Positions 18,376 through 26,561 of a stretch of DNA of 64,000 bases are shown piece by piece (position 1 is the first letter of the stretch; the number at the start of each line of letters is the position of its first letter). The DNA comes from Haloplanus sp. XH21. GTDB taxonomy: Archaea > Halobacteriota > Halobacteria > Halobacteriales > Haloferacaceae. The position numbers and the translations under genes are program-made. The stretch covers positions 1-64,000 of the forward strand of contig NZ_JALLPL010000002.1 in NCBI RefSeq assembly GCF_023276355.1. The letters are read 5' to 3'. The notes under the pieces are model-generated. The model was given only the letters and a program-made list of their open reading frames with translations, was not told where the DNA came from and did no database searches.

Positions 18376-18705
18376 ATGCCTGATACAGAGGCCAACTATG
18401 GCGTTCGTGAGCAAACCGGGAATCCCGAGCACGCATCGGTCGACGATGTGGTCGGCCTCGTGATCCAGCGAGCGCAGAACCCGCGAACCGAGCACGAGGA
18501 CGCGCATTTCGATACGGCGATAGCGGCTCTCGTCGACAGGTATGGAACGGAGTCGGTCCGGACAGTCATCCACCGCATCCTCGTCGACAACGAGCCGTTT
18601 CGAACCGCCACGAACGGCCTTGAGATGCGCAACGTCGACGGCGTTCGGATCGGGACCGCCGCCAGCTGGTTCCTCGAGGAACTGAACGCACAGGACGACG
18701 GCTGA
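18376..18705 (+). CDS. Hypothetical protein of the plasmid operon
   Basis: 109 residues, MPDTEANYGVREQTGNPEHA. Helical and acidic with no cysteine motif; contains DTAIAALVDRYGTESVRTVI and ends in ASWFLEELNAQDDG. Six bases after the preceding stop, so in the same operon. I do not recognise the family. Confidence 0.6.
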   Translation: MPDTEANYGVREQTGNPEHASVDDVVGLVIQRAQNPRTEHEDAHFDTAIAALVDRYGTESVRTVIHRILVDNEPFRTATNGLEMRNVDGVRIGTAASWFLEELNAQDDG

Positions 18706-18736
18706 GACTGGCGGGACGGTCCCGTCAGGGCTCCGA

Positions 18737-18797
18737 TGTGCAAGCTCTGTGCAAACGCCGAAACGGTTATCACTCTATGTGCAGAACTTGCACATAG
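18737..18797. promoter_or_regulatory. Operator of the RHH/PIN toxin-antitoxin operon
   Basis: CTATGTGCA (18775-18783) and TGCACATAG (18789-18797) form a perfect 9-bp dyad with a 5-nt spacer ending one base before the antitoxin ATG. Two more TGTGCAA half-sites lie at 18737-18743 and 18748-18754. Half-sites this close to the start, with no separate RBS, fit autoregulation by an RHH antitoxin on a leaderless or very short-leader transcript. Confidence 0.6.
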
Positions 18798-18798
18798 A

Positions 18799-19167
18799 AT
18801 GAGCGCTAGTGATGATCCGCGACGGGTCCATTTCCAGTCGCCGGAGTATCTCGTCGACCGGCTGGATGCGATCGCGGAGCTCTTCGACAAGGATCGGACG
18901 GATCTGCTTGTCGAGGCGATTCGTGAGTACATCGAAGATACGGCCGACAGCGAGACCTTCCAGGAACTCGTCGCGACGAAGTACTACGATGACCAGCTTG
19001 AGTTCGAGACGGTCAAGCAGTTGGTCGGCGCCGAGACTGCCCAGCGCCTCCGGCTTCTCAAAGCAGATCTCGAGGATGAACCACTCGATCTTGCTGCCCC
19101 CGACGACGTCGACGTCTACGATGGCGACGCGACGGCGGTCGAGACCGCAGCCGACGACGAGCAATGA
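18799..19167 (+). CDS. Ribbon-helix-helix antitoxin
   Basis: 122 residues from ATG 18799, directly after the operator dyad. RRVHFQSPEYLVDRLDAIAE gives the RHH strand and first helix, and DLLVEAIREYIEDTADSE the second. The C-terminal half (EFETVKQLVGAETAQRLRLL and an acidic tail) is where such antitoxins wrap their toxin. It overlaps the PIN gene by four bases (ATGA at 19164), the classic antitoxin-toxin arrangement. It should repress its own promoter and neutralise the PIN ribonuclease. Confidence 0.75.
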   Translation: MSASDDPRRVHFQSPEYLVDRLDAIAELFDKDRTDLLVEAIREYIEDTADSETFQELVATKYYDDQLEFETVKQLVGAETAQRLRLLKADLEDEPLDLAAPDDVDVYDGDATAVETAADDEQ

Positions 19168-19733
19168 GCGGCCGGCGACTGCGAACGGTCGTCGCCGACA
19201 CCAGCGCGCTCGTCAGTCTCGCGGTTCCCAGAGCCGATGCGGCCGTCGACACTGACACTCCGGACCCGTTTCAGTATCTACTCACGTCGTGTGACGTATT
19301 CGTACCACCAGAAGTGGTCGCGGAACTCGGTGACATCACGCAGTATCAAGACATCCACGCCGCGGCTGCGAACAACGTCCTCGCGGCCCGTAGCCACTAC
19401 ACGGTTGACGACCCCTACAAGCGTGAGGATACACCGGACTCCCGACCGACGTTCGGGCTCGACGACGGCGAAACCGACGGGATCGTCCTTGCGAACGCGC
19501 TCGGGGTCGATGGGTTTCTCACCGACGAGTTCGGCGGGACGAACTTCCCACTCATCCACGCCGTGCTGCAGGGGCCGCGGATCGTCCCGACGCCGCGGCT
19601 CATCGTCGAATACGCCCGGAACGGACATCTGAGCCCCGAAGAGGCGCGAACGCTGATCACGACGATTAGCCCGCATCGGAGCTGGGAGAATAGTCCCTAC
19701 GTCACGCAATTGCTCCACCGTCTCGACGAGTAA
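19164..19733 (+). CDS. PIN-domain ribonuclease toxin
   Basis: 189 residues. Conserved PIN acidic positions are visible: VVADTSALVSLA near residue 10, VVAELGD (about 52-57), DDGETDGIVLANALG (about 105-119), and FLTDEFG (about 122-128). PIN toxins cleave RNA, often tRNA or rRNA, in the cytoplasm. It is coupled to the RHH gene by an ATGA overlap. Function as a plasmid-maintenance toxin is inferred from the pairing and the plasmid context. Confidence 0.8.
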   Translation: MSGRRLRTVVADTSALVSLAVPRADAAVDTDTPDPFQYLLTSCDVFVPPEVVAELGDITQYQDIHAAAANNVLAARSHYTVDDPYKREDTPDSRPTFGLDDGETDGIVLANALGVDGFLTDEFGGTNFPLIHAVLQGPRIVPTPRLIVEYARNGHLSPEEARTLITTISPHRSWENSPYVTQLLHRLDE

Positions 19734-20374
19734 CCGGCCACCGAGTGGCGACGCCGAATACCCAGCGCCGGCGACGACACCCGAAAGCCCTCGGCCGCTC
19801 GGCATCCCGCGACCACCGCTGCGCTCCTCGTCCCTGCGGTGCTTGCGGGGTCGGGGGACGACCGAGGCGGCCTCGCCCTTTCTAAGTCCGCCAGGACGGT
19901 AGCTGGATCGCCGAGTGTCGCAGCCGGCTGGATAGGTGTGTTCGTATCGGCCCGCCCCGCTCGCCGCTGCCGCCCTCCGCATCGCTCGCGACCGACCATT
20001 CCGGGCTGCCTGCCTGCAGTAGCGGGCGGGCTGCCGGGCTAAAGTGAATGTGCCCTCGGCGCCAGCGCTTCTCCCGTTTCGGTCCCGGACTTCCGGAGGC
20101 TTCCGGGACTCTCCGACCCGCGACGGACGTAGTTGCGTCGCGGGCGAAACGGGGAATGCGCTGGCCGCTCGCTCCGGGCGGGTCGGCGCGCGGTGCTGGT
20201 TGGGGTCACCGCACTCGGGCGCGCTCTCGCTCGCGCCCGGTAGGGCGCTCGCGAAGGCGCGAGCGAGAGCGCGCAGTCGGTGCTATCGGACGTCGACATC
20301 GTCGGAAAACCGCGATGCTTGGGACATCGCGGTGGCGGCGCGCAAGCGCCTTCAGTGGTATCTGGAGGATACCA
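19734..20374. other. 641-bp GC-rich gene-free stretch with strong hairpins
   Basis: No reading frame here has a credible start or haloarchaeal codon pattern. The second half holds three perfect inverted repeats, listed separately. The stretch separates the toxin-antitoxin pair from an OB-fold DNA-binding gene. Confidence 0.6.
20082..20274. repeat. Three consecutive perfect hairpins
   Basis: GTCCCGGA/TCCGGGAC (20082-20089/20102-20109, 8 bp), CCCGCGACG/CGTCGCGGG (20117-20125/20136-20144, 9 bp), and a 19-bp stem from 20219-20237 and 20256-20274 with an 18-nt loop. None is followed by a T-run, so they are not ordinary terminators. Placed just before a predicted ssDNA-binding protein gene in a transfer/replication block, they could be a single-strand origin or transfer origin; this is inference. 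Confidence 0.55.
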
Positions 20375-21235
20375 ATGTCTAGTAACAACTCGAGTCGCAA
20401 GGTCGTTACGGTCGATGAACAGGCATTCGAACGAACCGAAGACGCCGGCGTCGACGAGGACGGCTTCGAGGTCGTCGACGACAAGCCGGAGTTCCGGGCG
20501 ACGGTCCAGCAGGAAAAGCAGGCGAAGGTGGATTCCAACCACCCCGACGGCATCGTCCAAGACTTCTCGCACCTGCCCCTCGCGCAGGAAGAGAAGATTC
20601 GCGCCCGAGAGGCCGAACTGGACCACATCAGCGCCCAGGCAGAACTCGGCACCCAAGAGGGGCGGGCGAAGCGAACGCGCGAGGTCGTCACCGAACGGCG
20701 GCAGCGCAAGCGGGCGGAACGCACCCCGGACCGGACGGATCCGCGCGAGCGCCTCTCCCGGATGGAGCTGGCGAAGGTGAACCAGGAAGCAGACCGGATT
20801 GCACAGCGGCTTCGCACCGGTCACAGTCGGGCAGCCGTTTCGCGGGCACTCGCAAAGCGGGTCGCCAAGGGGCAGGACATCACCAAAGCAGTGTTCGACA
20901 CGATGGACGCGCTCAAGGCGGCCCCGGGCGCGATCTGCCCGATCGAGGACGTCCCGGACGTGCAGACGGATGAGGTGAGCGTTGAAGGTACCATCCAGAC
21001 CCTCTGGGAACCCAGCTCGCCAAAGATCGAGCAAGTCGGCCTCATCGCAGATGACACTGAGCGAATCAAGTTCACCAGTTGGGTGAAGTCCGAGCCCCGG
21101 ATCGTCCGTGAAGGTGAGAAAGTGCGGATGCGCGCGGTCAAGAAGAATTGGCATCAAGGGCGCTGTTCCCTCGCAGTCACCTACGACAGTATGATCGTCT
21201 TCCCAGAGCGCGACCGCCGCTGGTGGGAAGAGTAG
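20375..21235 (+). CDS. OB-fold single-stranded-DNA-binding (RPA-like) protein
   Basis: 286 residues from ATG 20375, with GGAGG at 20364-20368. The N-terminal two thirds are charged and helical (EGRAKRTREVVTERRQRKRA, a basic region around 95-125). The last ~95 residues form an OB fold: VSVEGTIQTLWEPSSPKIEQ, then IKFTSWVKSE and VRMRAVKKNWHQGRCSLAV, the pattern of archaeal RPA/SSB domains. It probably protects ssDNA during plasmid replication or transfer. A hairpin plus T-run follows the stop codon. Confidence 0.72.
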   Translation: MSSNNSSRKVVTVDEQAFERTEDAGVDEDGFEVVDDKPEFRATVQQEKQAKVDSNHPDGIVQDFSHLPLAQEEKIRAREAELDHISAQAELGTQEGRAKRTREVVTERRQRKRAERTPDRTDPRERLSRMELAKVNQEADRIAQRLRTGHSRAAVSRALAKRVAKGQDITKAVFDTMDALKAAPGAICPIEDVPDVQTDEVSVEGTIQTLWEPSSPKIEQVGLIADDTERIKFTSWVKSEPRIVREGEKVRMRAVKKNWHQGRCSLAVTYDSMIVFPERDRRWWEE

Positions 21236-21256
21236 GGGCGACGCCCCTTCTTTTTT
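21235..21256 (+). terminator. Hairpin and T-run terminator after the OB-fold gene
   Basis: GGGGCGACGCCCC begins at the last base of the stop codon and is followed by TTCTTTTTT. The stem is short but fully GC, giving a clear transcription stop for the operon. Confidence 0.65.
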
Positions 21257-21454
21257 GGTGCGTGCCGGACCGGCCCAAGCCCCGCCGCCCCACCCACCGC
21301 TCCGTGCTCGCTCCCGGTGGTCGCTGCGCGCGCAGCCACAACCTCGGGTACAGGTCTAACATTTATCAGTGAAATCGGGGGAAAGGGTGCGCGACCCGAG
21401 TGCGTTTATCGGGCCCTGTGAGGGGTGCAGGCGCACAAGCGCTCGGGAATACGT

Positions 21455-22588
21455 ATGACAGTCGAAGGTGACTATACCTGTGACATCTGCGGGGAATCGT
21501 TCGAGCGAAACGTCGATATTGCGACCCACGTCCAGAGCCATCGGTCATCGATCGATCCGGACCACATCCTCGCTGAACTCACCCGCGTTGCCGACCAGAA
21601 AGGTCGTGCCCCGACACAACCTGAATTCAACGAGGAGGCGGATTGTACACACGGCGCGGTCCAGTCACATTTCGGTAGCTGGAAGGCTGGTCTGGAAGCC
21701 GCAGGTCTCGAGCCACTCTCTCATTCATATTCAGATCAAGAACTGATCGACGAACTCCAGCGTGTGGCTGATGTACTCGGACATTCGCCCTCAGTTGCGG
21801 AAATGGACGCGGAAGGGGGCATCTCATCCGACACGATCTCCAAGCGGTTCGGATCGTGGAACGAGGGGCTTGAAGCAGCGGGATTGACCACCACGAAAGC
21901 TACCAAAACGTCGTCGCAAGAGGTAATCACAGCAATTCGGTCACTCGCAGATGAACTCGGACGGGCTCCGACCGCCGCTGAAATGGAGGAGCGTGGGGCG
22001 TATTCCACAAAAGTCGCTCAACGGCGTTTCGGTAGCTGGAACGCTGCCCTCCGGGAAGCAGGGTTCAAGCCAATCTCGAGAAAAGATGTTCCAGAAAACG
22101 AACTCATAGCGGAACTGAGGCGGCTTCGCGACGAATTAGGTCACGTTCCTTCTTCGACGGAGATGCACGAACACGGCCAGTTCACGATCTATCTCTACCT
22201 CGACCGGTTTGGATCCTGGAAACAAGCCGTCGAGGCGGCCGGGATGGAGTATCGTGGCCACCCAAGCGGCCAAGATCACTATCTCTGGAAGGGCGGCTAT
22301 GGAGATATCTCATACGGCCCGAACTGGTACCGGCAGCGCAAACGGGCACTGGAACGGGATGGGTTCGAATGCCAGAAGCCGGGCTGTTCCATCGACCGCG
22401 AGACTCATCGTGAGCGCTGGGACCGTGACCTGAACGTCCATCACATTACGCCGCTTGGCACATTCATCGACGCCAACGGTGTTCTGGACTACGAGCGGGC
22501 GAACCGGCTTGAGAACCTGATCACGCTCTGTCAGCGCCATCATATGCTGTGGGAGGAGTTCGCCCCGCTTCAGCCCGATATTCGCTAA
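21455..22588 (+). CDS. HNH endonuclease with zinc finger and four homing-endonuclease-type repeats
   Basis: 377 residues from ATG 21455. A C2H2 finger (YTCDICGESFERNVDIATH) is followed by four repeats of about 55 residues, each with VAD..GRAPT and ending in FGSW..GLEAAGL-like motifs (near residues 35-90, 92-145, 150-205, 210-265). This is the DNA-reading repeat associated with homing endonucleases. The C-terminal HNH domain has LNVHHITPLGTF and NRLENLITLCQRHH. It should bind a long specific site through the repeats and cut with the HNH domain. It could be a stand-alone homing nuclease or an element-encoded defence nuclease. A second start at 21425 is possible. Confidence 0.85.
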   Translation: MTVEGDYTCDICGESFERNVDIATHVQSHRSSIDPDHILAELTRVADQKGRAPTQPEFNEEADCTHGAVQSHFGSWKAGLEAAGLEPLSHSYSDQELIDELQRVADVLGHSPSVAEMDAEGGISSDTISKRFGSWNEGLEAAGLTTTKATKTSSQEVITAIRSLADELGRAPTAAEMEERGAYSTKVAQRRFGSWNAALREAGFKPISRKDVPENELIAELRRLRDELGHVPSSTEMHEHGQFTIYLYLDRFGSWKQAVEAAGMEYRGHPSGQDHYLWKGGYGDISYGPNWYRQRKRALERDGFECQKPGCSIDRETHRERWDRDLNVHHITPLGTFIDANGVLDYERANRLENLITLCQRHHMLWEEFAPLQPDIR

Positions 22589-22654
22589 CCGCGTCCGGTG
22601 GTGTTGCTCGCCCCCGGCGATGGGTGGCGGGGACACCAGCTATCCCGTCCCACT

Positions 22655-22921
22655 ATGACCGACGACACGACACTCACGGCCCGTGAACGGCTTCGCATTC
22701 ACCTCCGCGAAGCCCGCCGCACGACCGACTCGCCAATCGTGGAAGCACAGCTCGAGGCCGCGCTGGACGCCTGGACCGACCTGCCGCCGACACCCCTACG
22801 GGAGTGTCCCGTCTGTGGGAAGGTCGGACTCCCAGAGCGGATTCAACAGCACAAGTGCACTATTCAAATTCCAGAGGAGGAGAATTCAGGGATTCAGTAC
22901 GATAGTACAAACAAGGGGTAG
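22655..22921 (+). CDS. Small zinc-finger protein
   Basis: 88 residues from ATG 22655 (MTDDTTLTARERLRIHLREA). An N-terminal helix pair, then CPVCGKVGLPERIQQHKC, a single C2HC-type finger (about 52-69). It stands between the HNH gene and the DISARM island. Function unknown. Confidence 0.6.
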   Translation: MTDDTTLTARERLRIHLREARRTTDSPIVEAQLEAALDAWTDLPPTPLRECPVCGKVGLPERIQQHKCTIQIPEEENSGIQYDSTNKG

Positions 22922-22948
22922 TGACTCTCACCTGTCGCCGCCCCTGAA

Positions 22949-22982
22949 TTTATAATAAGCCCATAACAATTCACAAGGAGTG
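22949..22982 (+). promoter_or_regulatory. DISARM promoter ahead of drmE
   Basis: TTTATAATAA starts at about 22949, roughly 28 nt before the GTG at 22980. The spacing fits a leaderless transcript starting at or just before that GTG. AAGGAG directly abuts the GTG, too close for a normal ribosome-binding site. Confidence 0.5.
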
Positions 22983-25469
22983 CCAGCCGGTCCGCTCATC
23001 GACGCGCTGTGTGAAAGCAACGACATCTCCAATAAGCCCAGGCTACCGGAAAACCCTCGGCTGGGGGATACTCGAGTACACTGGCCTGAAACTCTAGATG
23101 TCCACGATACGTTGCTCAAGGGGGCAATCGAGCGTGAGAGCAACGTATGGTTATTGTCTCCTACACTCCGACACGAGTACTTAGAGATACTCACGTTAAG
23201 CGCGCTGTTCAAACTCATGAGTGCAGACACGGACCGGAATCGCGTTCTCGTATTCTCGAGGGACGCGCACGTTCGTGAGCGCTACAAAGAACTCCGCCCT
23301 GGTCATCGACGACCTTGGAGCAAAGAGCGGTTTCCGCTCGCCACCATTAAACCGAATGGCGAAGTCAATCAGAAAACGACCTCTCGCGGTGACGAAGGAC
23401 GTCCTCCAAGAGCCCTCTTTTCCAAGCACCTGACTCACCTACCCGACGAGAGCGTAGCATCCGAAATCGGCTGCGTCATTCACGACGAAACCATCACGTA
23501 CCGTCCAAATCGATGGAACCGGTTCCAACAGTGGCTTGACGAGAACGACATTCCTTCCGTGATCTACTGCCTCCACGATCCTCTCGGTCCAACCTTCGGT
23601 CACGTATCTGAAGACGCCTCAGGGTGGGCGTGGCCTCCAGCGTTATTGGACGCTGTCGTCGACGAATCGACGGCTGCAGATGGCGGAGTAAAGACCGTCC
23701 CAGAGGTGGATCGACAGACGCGCGTAACGCGACAGCTACAGAATCACGTCGACGGTGTTAGTCGAGAGGTTCACGTCGTCGAAGAAGGCGAGGTCGCGGA
23801 CGACTTGGCTGATGTATGGTCCTCAATTGAAGAACTCGGTGATGTTAACGACGATCTCCAGAGCGATGTCCTCGACGACGGGATTAGCGACCTCAAAATG
23901 GCGCTGAACATCATCTCCAACATCGTCGCTTCAATGGGTAACGCCGACAGAGCATTGGGAAACCAGTGGGAGACGATCGCGCCTTCGGGGTGGCTTGATC
24001 GACTCGGTCATAACTACGAGAAAATCCGAGACGACGACGCAGGAGGGCCGGCTCACGGCGTGTACGGCGACGCAGTCAGAGCGTTGGAGGACGTTCACGA
24101 CGAGTGGGAGGACTACGACCTCTCGGAGACCAAGCGCGGTCACCTCTACCGTTTGTTACACGGGGCACTCGACGCCGACGAGAGCGTGTTAGTCGTGGTT
24201 CCCAGCGACGGTGACCGTTCGGCAGTCGAACTAGATCTCGAAGCACGTGGAGGTCCCCTGTACGACGCTTTAGGGGAGAAACTGGGAGTAATTTCGACGG
24301 GAGCACTACCGACCGCGCCTCCGGCCGATCGCGTTATACTCGTTGGACCCCCAGCATGGCGCGATCGATGGATTCTTCGAACGAATCACGCACCAGAGGT
24401 AACCGTACTCGCCTACGAACACCAGCTTCCACTCCTCCGCTACCAGTACGACCACCTCGACGACACGCTTCGAGACGTAACTGACCGAGAATTATATCGA
24501 GAGGCAGCTGAGACGGCAAATAAGGACGAGGAGTGGGACGCCCCCGTCGTTGACGGTGTCTCGGTGAATGTGCCTATGCCCAAGGGACGGTCGGAAGACG
24601 AAGACACCTCAGAGAGGGAGAGCTCTATCGCTGAAGGCTACGATGTAGTCGAAGAGCATGAGCCAATGTCTGTCGACGAGATCATAGATTCACTCGACAC
24701 GTCTAGCGATCCGTCTGTACCTTCCAGCAGTAGATCCGAAAGTGGTGACGGCCGGTCTGGGTCGGTGAAATGTCTTCGCCTCGTGTTCGACGACGGGAGA
24801 TCGATGCCCATCAAGCGCGGATCTCGGGTACACGTCGTCGATGGTGATCGTGGGGGAACGGTTTCGAAGTACGCCAGTAAGGTTCAATCTGGAGATACCA
24901 TCGTCCACGTTCGTCAGACGGAACAGCTCCGTCAACAGCTATACGACCTGATCAAGCGACGCGGCGATGACAAGGTCATTATGCGAGCCGAGCGCTGGAA
25001 GATTCGGCTCGAGCAGGCGCTCGACGAGACTGGAGACGACTTCGACGAGTTCAAAGAGCGGATGAGAGAGGCTGGAGCGGACCACGGGGACGACACGTAC
25101 CGCCGGTGGTACAATCTCGAAGTCGACTATCCCAGAACGTACGATGACCTGCCTACGATCGCTGAAGCCTATGACCTAACGGTTGTGAAGGAGAATTCTG
25201 AGGAGATCTGGGAAGCAACTCAGGACATAAAAACAACATATATGAACCTACTGAGAGAGTTGCGGAAGCAAGCTTACCGGATCATGGCTGGCGACGAGCC
25301 TGAGCAAGTCGTTCTCTCAGAGGACTGGGACATCCGTCTGGCTGACTTCGACGTAATCGACGAGGAAGGACAGCGAATCGTTGAACCTCACACAGTGGTT
25401 GATGTCCACGAGGATCAGGTAGCTCATTATCGGTTGAAAGATATTGAGTCCGTGGAGATAGGTGACTAA
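22980..25469 (+). CDS. drmE: DrmE-like protein, class 2 DISARM
   Basis: 829 residues from a GTG start supported by the promoter spacing. No Walker motif; a central region with LYRLLHGALDADESVLVVVP and VILVGPPAWRDRW has helicase-like strand/loop spacing without catalytic residues. The C-terminal third (LRQQLYDLIKRRGDDKVIMR; RWYNLEVDYPRTYDDLPTIA) is charged and helical. Identification rests on size, gross pattern and position at the head of a drmA-drmB-drmC-drmMII cluster, where class 2 DISARM carries drmE. DrmE is required for protection in the described bacterial system but its biochemical role is unknown. Confidence 0.65.
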   Translation: MPAGPLIDALCESNDISNKPRLPENPRLGDTRVHWPETLDVHDTLLKGAIERESNVWLLSPTLRHEYLEILTLSALFKLMSADTDRNRVLVFSRDAHVRERYKELRPGHRRPWSKERFPLATIKPNGEVNQKTTSRGDEGRPPRALFSKHLTHLPDESVASEIGCVIHDETITYRPNRWNRFQQWLDENDIPSVIYCLHDPLGPTFGHVSEDASGWAWPPALLDAVVDESTAADGGVKTVPEVDRQTRVTRQLQNHVDGVSREVHVVEEGEVADDLADVWSSIEELGDVNDDLQSDVLDDGISDLKMALNIISNIVASMGNADRALGNQWETIAPSGWLDRLGHNYEKIRDDDAGGPAHGVYGDAVRALEDVHDEWEDYDLSETKRGHLYRLLHGALDADESVLVVVPSDGDRSAVELDLEARGGPLYDALGEKLGVISTGALPTAPPADRVILVGPPAWRDRWILRTNHAPEVTVLAYEHQLPLLRYQYDHLDDTLRDVTDRELYREAAETANKDEEWDAPVVDGVSVNVPMPKGRSEDEDTSERESSIAEGYDVVEEHEPMSVDEIIDSLDTSSDPSVPSSSRSESGDGRSGSVKCLRLVFDDGRSMPIKRGSRVHVVDGDRGGTVSKYASKVQSGDTIVHVRQTEQLRQQLYDLIKRRGDDKVIMRAERWKIRLEQALDETGDDFDEFKERMREAGADHGDDTYRRWYNLEVDYPRTYDDLPTIAEAYDLTVVKENSEEIWEATQDIKTTYMNLLRELRKQAYRIMAGDEPEQVVLSEDWDIRLADFDVIDEEGQRIVEPHTVVDVHEDQVAHYRLKDIESVEIGD

Positions 25470-25516
25470 AATTTGTTCAAATAGCGGCTTACAGCGGGAA
25501 AAGTGACGAGAACCCC

Positions 25517-25562
25517 GTCGAACGAACTGGTCTACCAAAGTCGAACGAACTGGTCTACCAAA
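25517..25562. repeat. Perfect tandem duplication of a 23-bp unit, likely operator
   Basis: Two identical 23-bp copies, each starting GTCGAACGAACTGG and ending CTACCAAA, occupy 25517-25539 and 25540-25562. TTTTTAT at about 25564-25570 follows directly as a TATA element for the gene starting at 25607, whose RBS GGAGG is at 25597-25601. Tandem identical half-operators at a promoter fit autoregulation of the downstream pair. Confidence 0.6.
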
Positions 25563-25606
25563 GTTTTTATCGCACTACGTCGTAACGGCGGAGTACGGAG
25601 GATACA

Positions 25607-26542
25607 ATGGAAAACGTTGATCTGGATCCCCTCACTTATCTTATAGACTATATTTTCGAAGAATTACCTGAGGGGGCCGAGCTCAAGTATATTGACGCTC
25701 AAAAGATATTTTATTTGACTCAGCAACGGCTTGATGCGGATAACAGAGTCGCACAGTCACTCCCGTTTTATTGGTACATCCATGGTCCTATGAGCAAAGC
25801 GGTCAGCTACTCCCTTAACACCGCTAAGCAGGAGGGAATCATTGATGGCCAAACGACTCCTACTGCGGGCCAAGTTTATACGCCTGGGCAAACGGACCCT
25901 CCAGAGATCGAAGAAGACGAGGATCTGGAACGGGCAAAAGAGGCCATTGACGAGGTTCTGGAAGAGTACGATATTTTCAGTGATCTTGACGAGCGACTTC
26001 GGGACGATATCTACGTGGACGCTCCATATGATTTCCAGCTGTACTATAAATTCGAGGTTCTTCCAGCGATAGAAGAGTTTGCTGGGGAACATTATATTGT
26101 AACTCACCCCCCAGACGAGATACAGTTCCGTCTTGCTCGAGCAGAAGCTAAGTTCCCAACCAATCCCGCATTTAACGAGTGTGGACACCTGTTTTCTCGT
26201 TTTATCACACTAGCAGAGACCTATCTAGAGGAAGTGGATGAATCCGAAAAGAGGGCTGTAGAGACGTTTGAACAGTTGGCAACTGACGCATGGGAGCTAT
26301 TCGCCAAACGTCTGAGGATCGAAGAACACGACGACGAATACGATGATGATGTAGACTCATGGGAATTAGAGTACAATAGCTCACTACAATCGTTCGATAG
26401 TGACCTGCGTAGCTTCGAAGTGACACTCAATGAGCAATACGATCTCTATGACGACCCATCCGAAGAATCTGTACGGATTTCTGAGGATAGCGCTTGGGGC
26501 GTCGTGAATTCTTCCCTGCTAGAAGAAAATAGACCTGAGTAA
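25607..26542 (+). CDS. Panacea (DUF4065/SocA)-like protein, putative antitoxin inside DISARM
   Basis: 311 residues with RBS GGAGG five bases before the ATG. LKYIDAQKIFYLTQQRLDAD, then LPFYWYIHGPMSKAVSYSL and a wing-like QEGIIDG (about 20-80) follow the Panacea pattern of a helix with K/Q-IFY, an aromatic Y-x-HGP turn and a helix before a G-I/L strand. The rest is acidic and helical (ESEKRAVETFEQLATDAWEL). Panacea domains act as antitoxins against many unrelated toxins. It has its own promoter and is followed after 19 bp by a PIN gene. It is clearly more AT-rich than the drm genes on both sides. Assignment is moderate. Confidence 0.5.
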   Translation: MENVDLDPLTYLIDYIFEELPEGAELKYIDAQKIFYLTQQRLDADNRVAQSLPFYWYIHGPMSKAVSYSLNTAKQEGIIDGQTTPTAGQVYTPGQTDPPEIEEDEDLERAKEAIDEVLEEYDIFSDLDERLRDDIYVDAPYDFQLYYKFEVLPAIEEFAGEHYIVTHPPDEIQFRLARAEAKFPTNPAFNECGHLFSRFITLAETYLEEVDESEKRAVETFEQLATDAWELFAKRLRIEEHDDEYDDDVDSWELEYNSSLQSFDSDLRSFEVTLNEQYDLYDDPSEESVRISEDSAWGVVNSSLLEENRPE

Positions 26543-26561
26543 CGTCGCCAGCCAAAGTGAA

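Noticed and set aside
20039-21157. 372-codon minus-strand ORF over the OB-fold gene and hairpin region
   Set aside because: Antisense shadow; the plus-strand gene has an RBS, acidic composition and an OB fold.
25517-25562. CRISPR array
   Set aside because: Only two adjacent identical units without spacers; it is a tandem duplication at a promoter.
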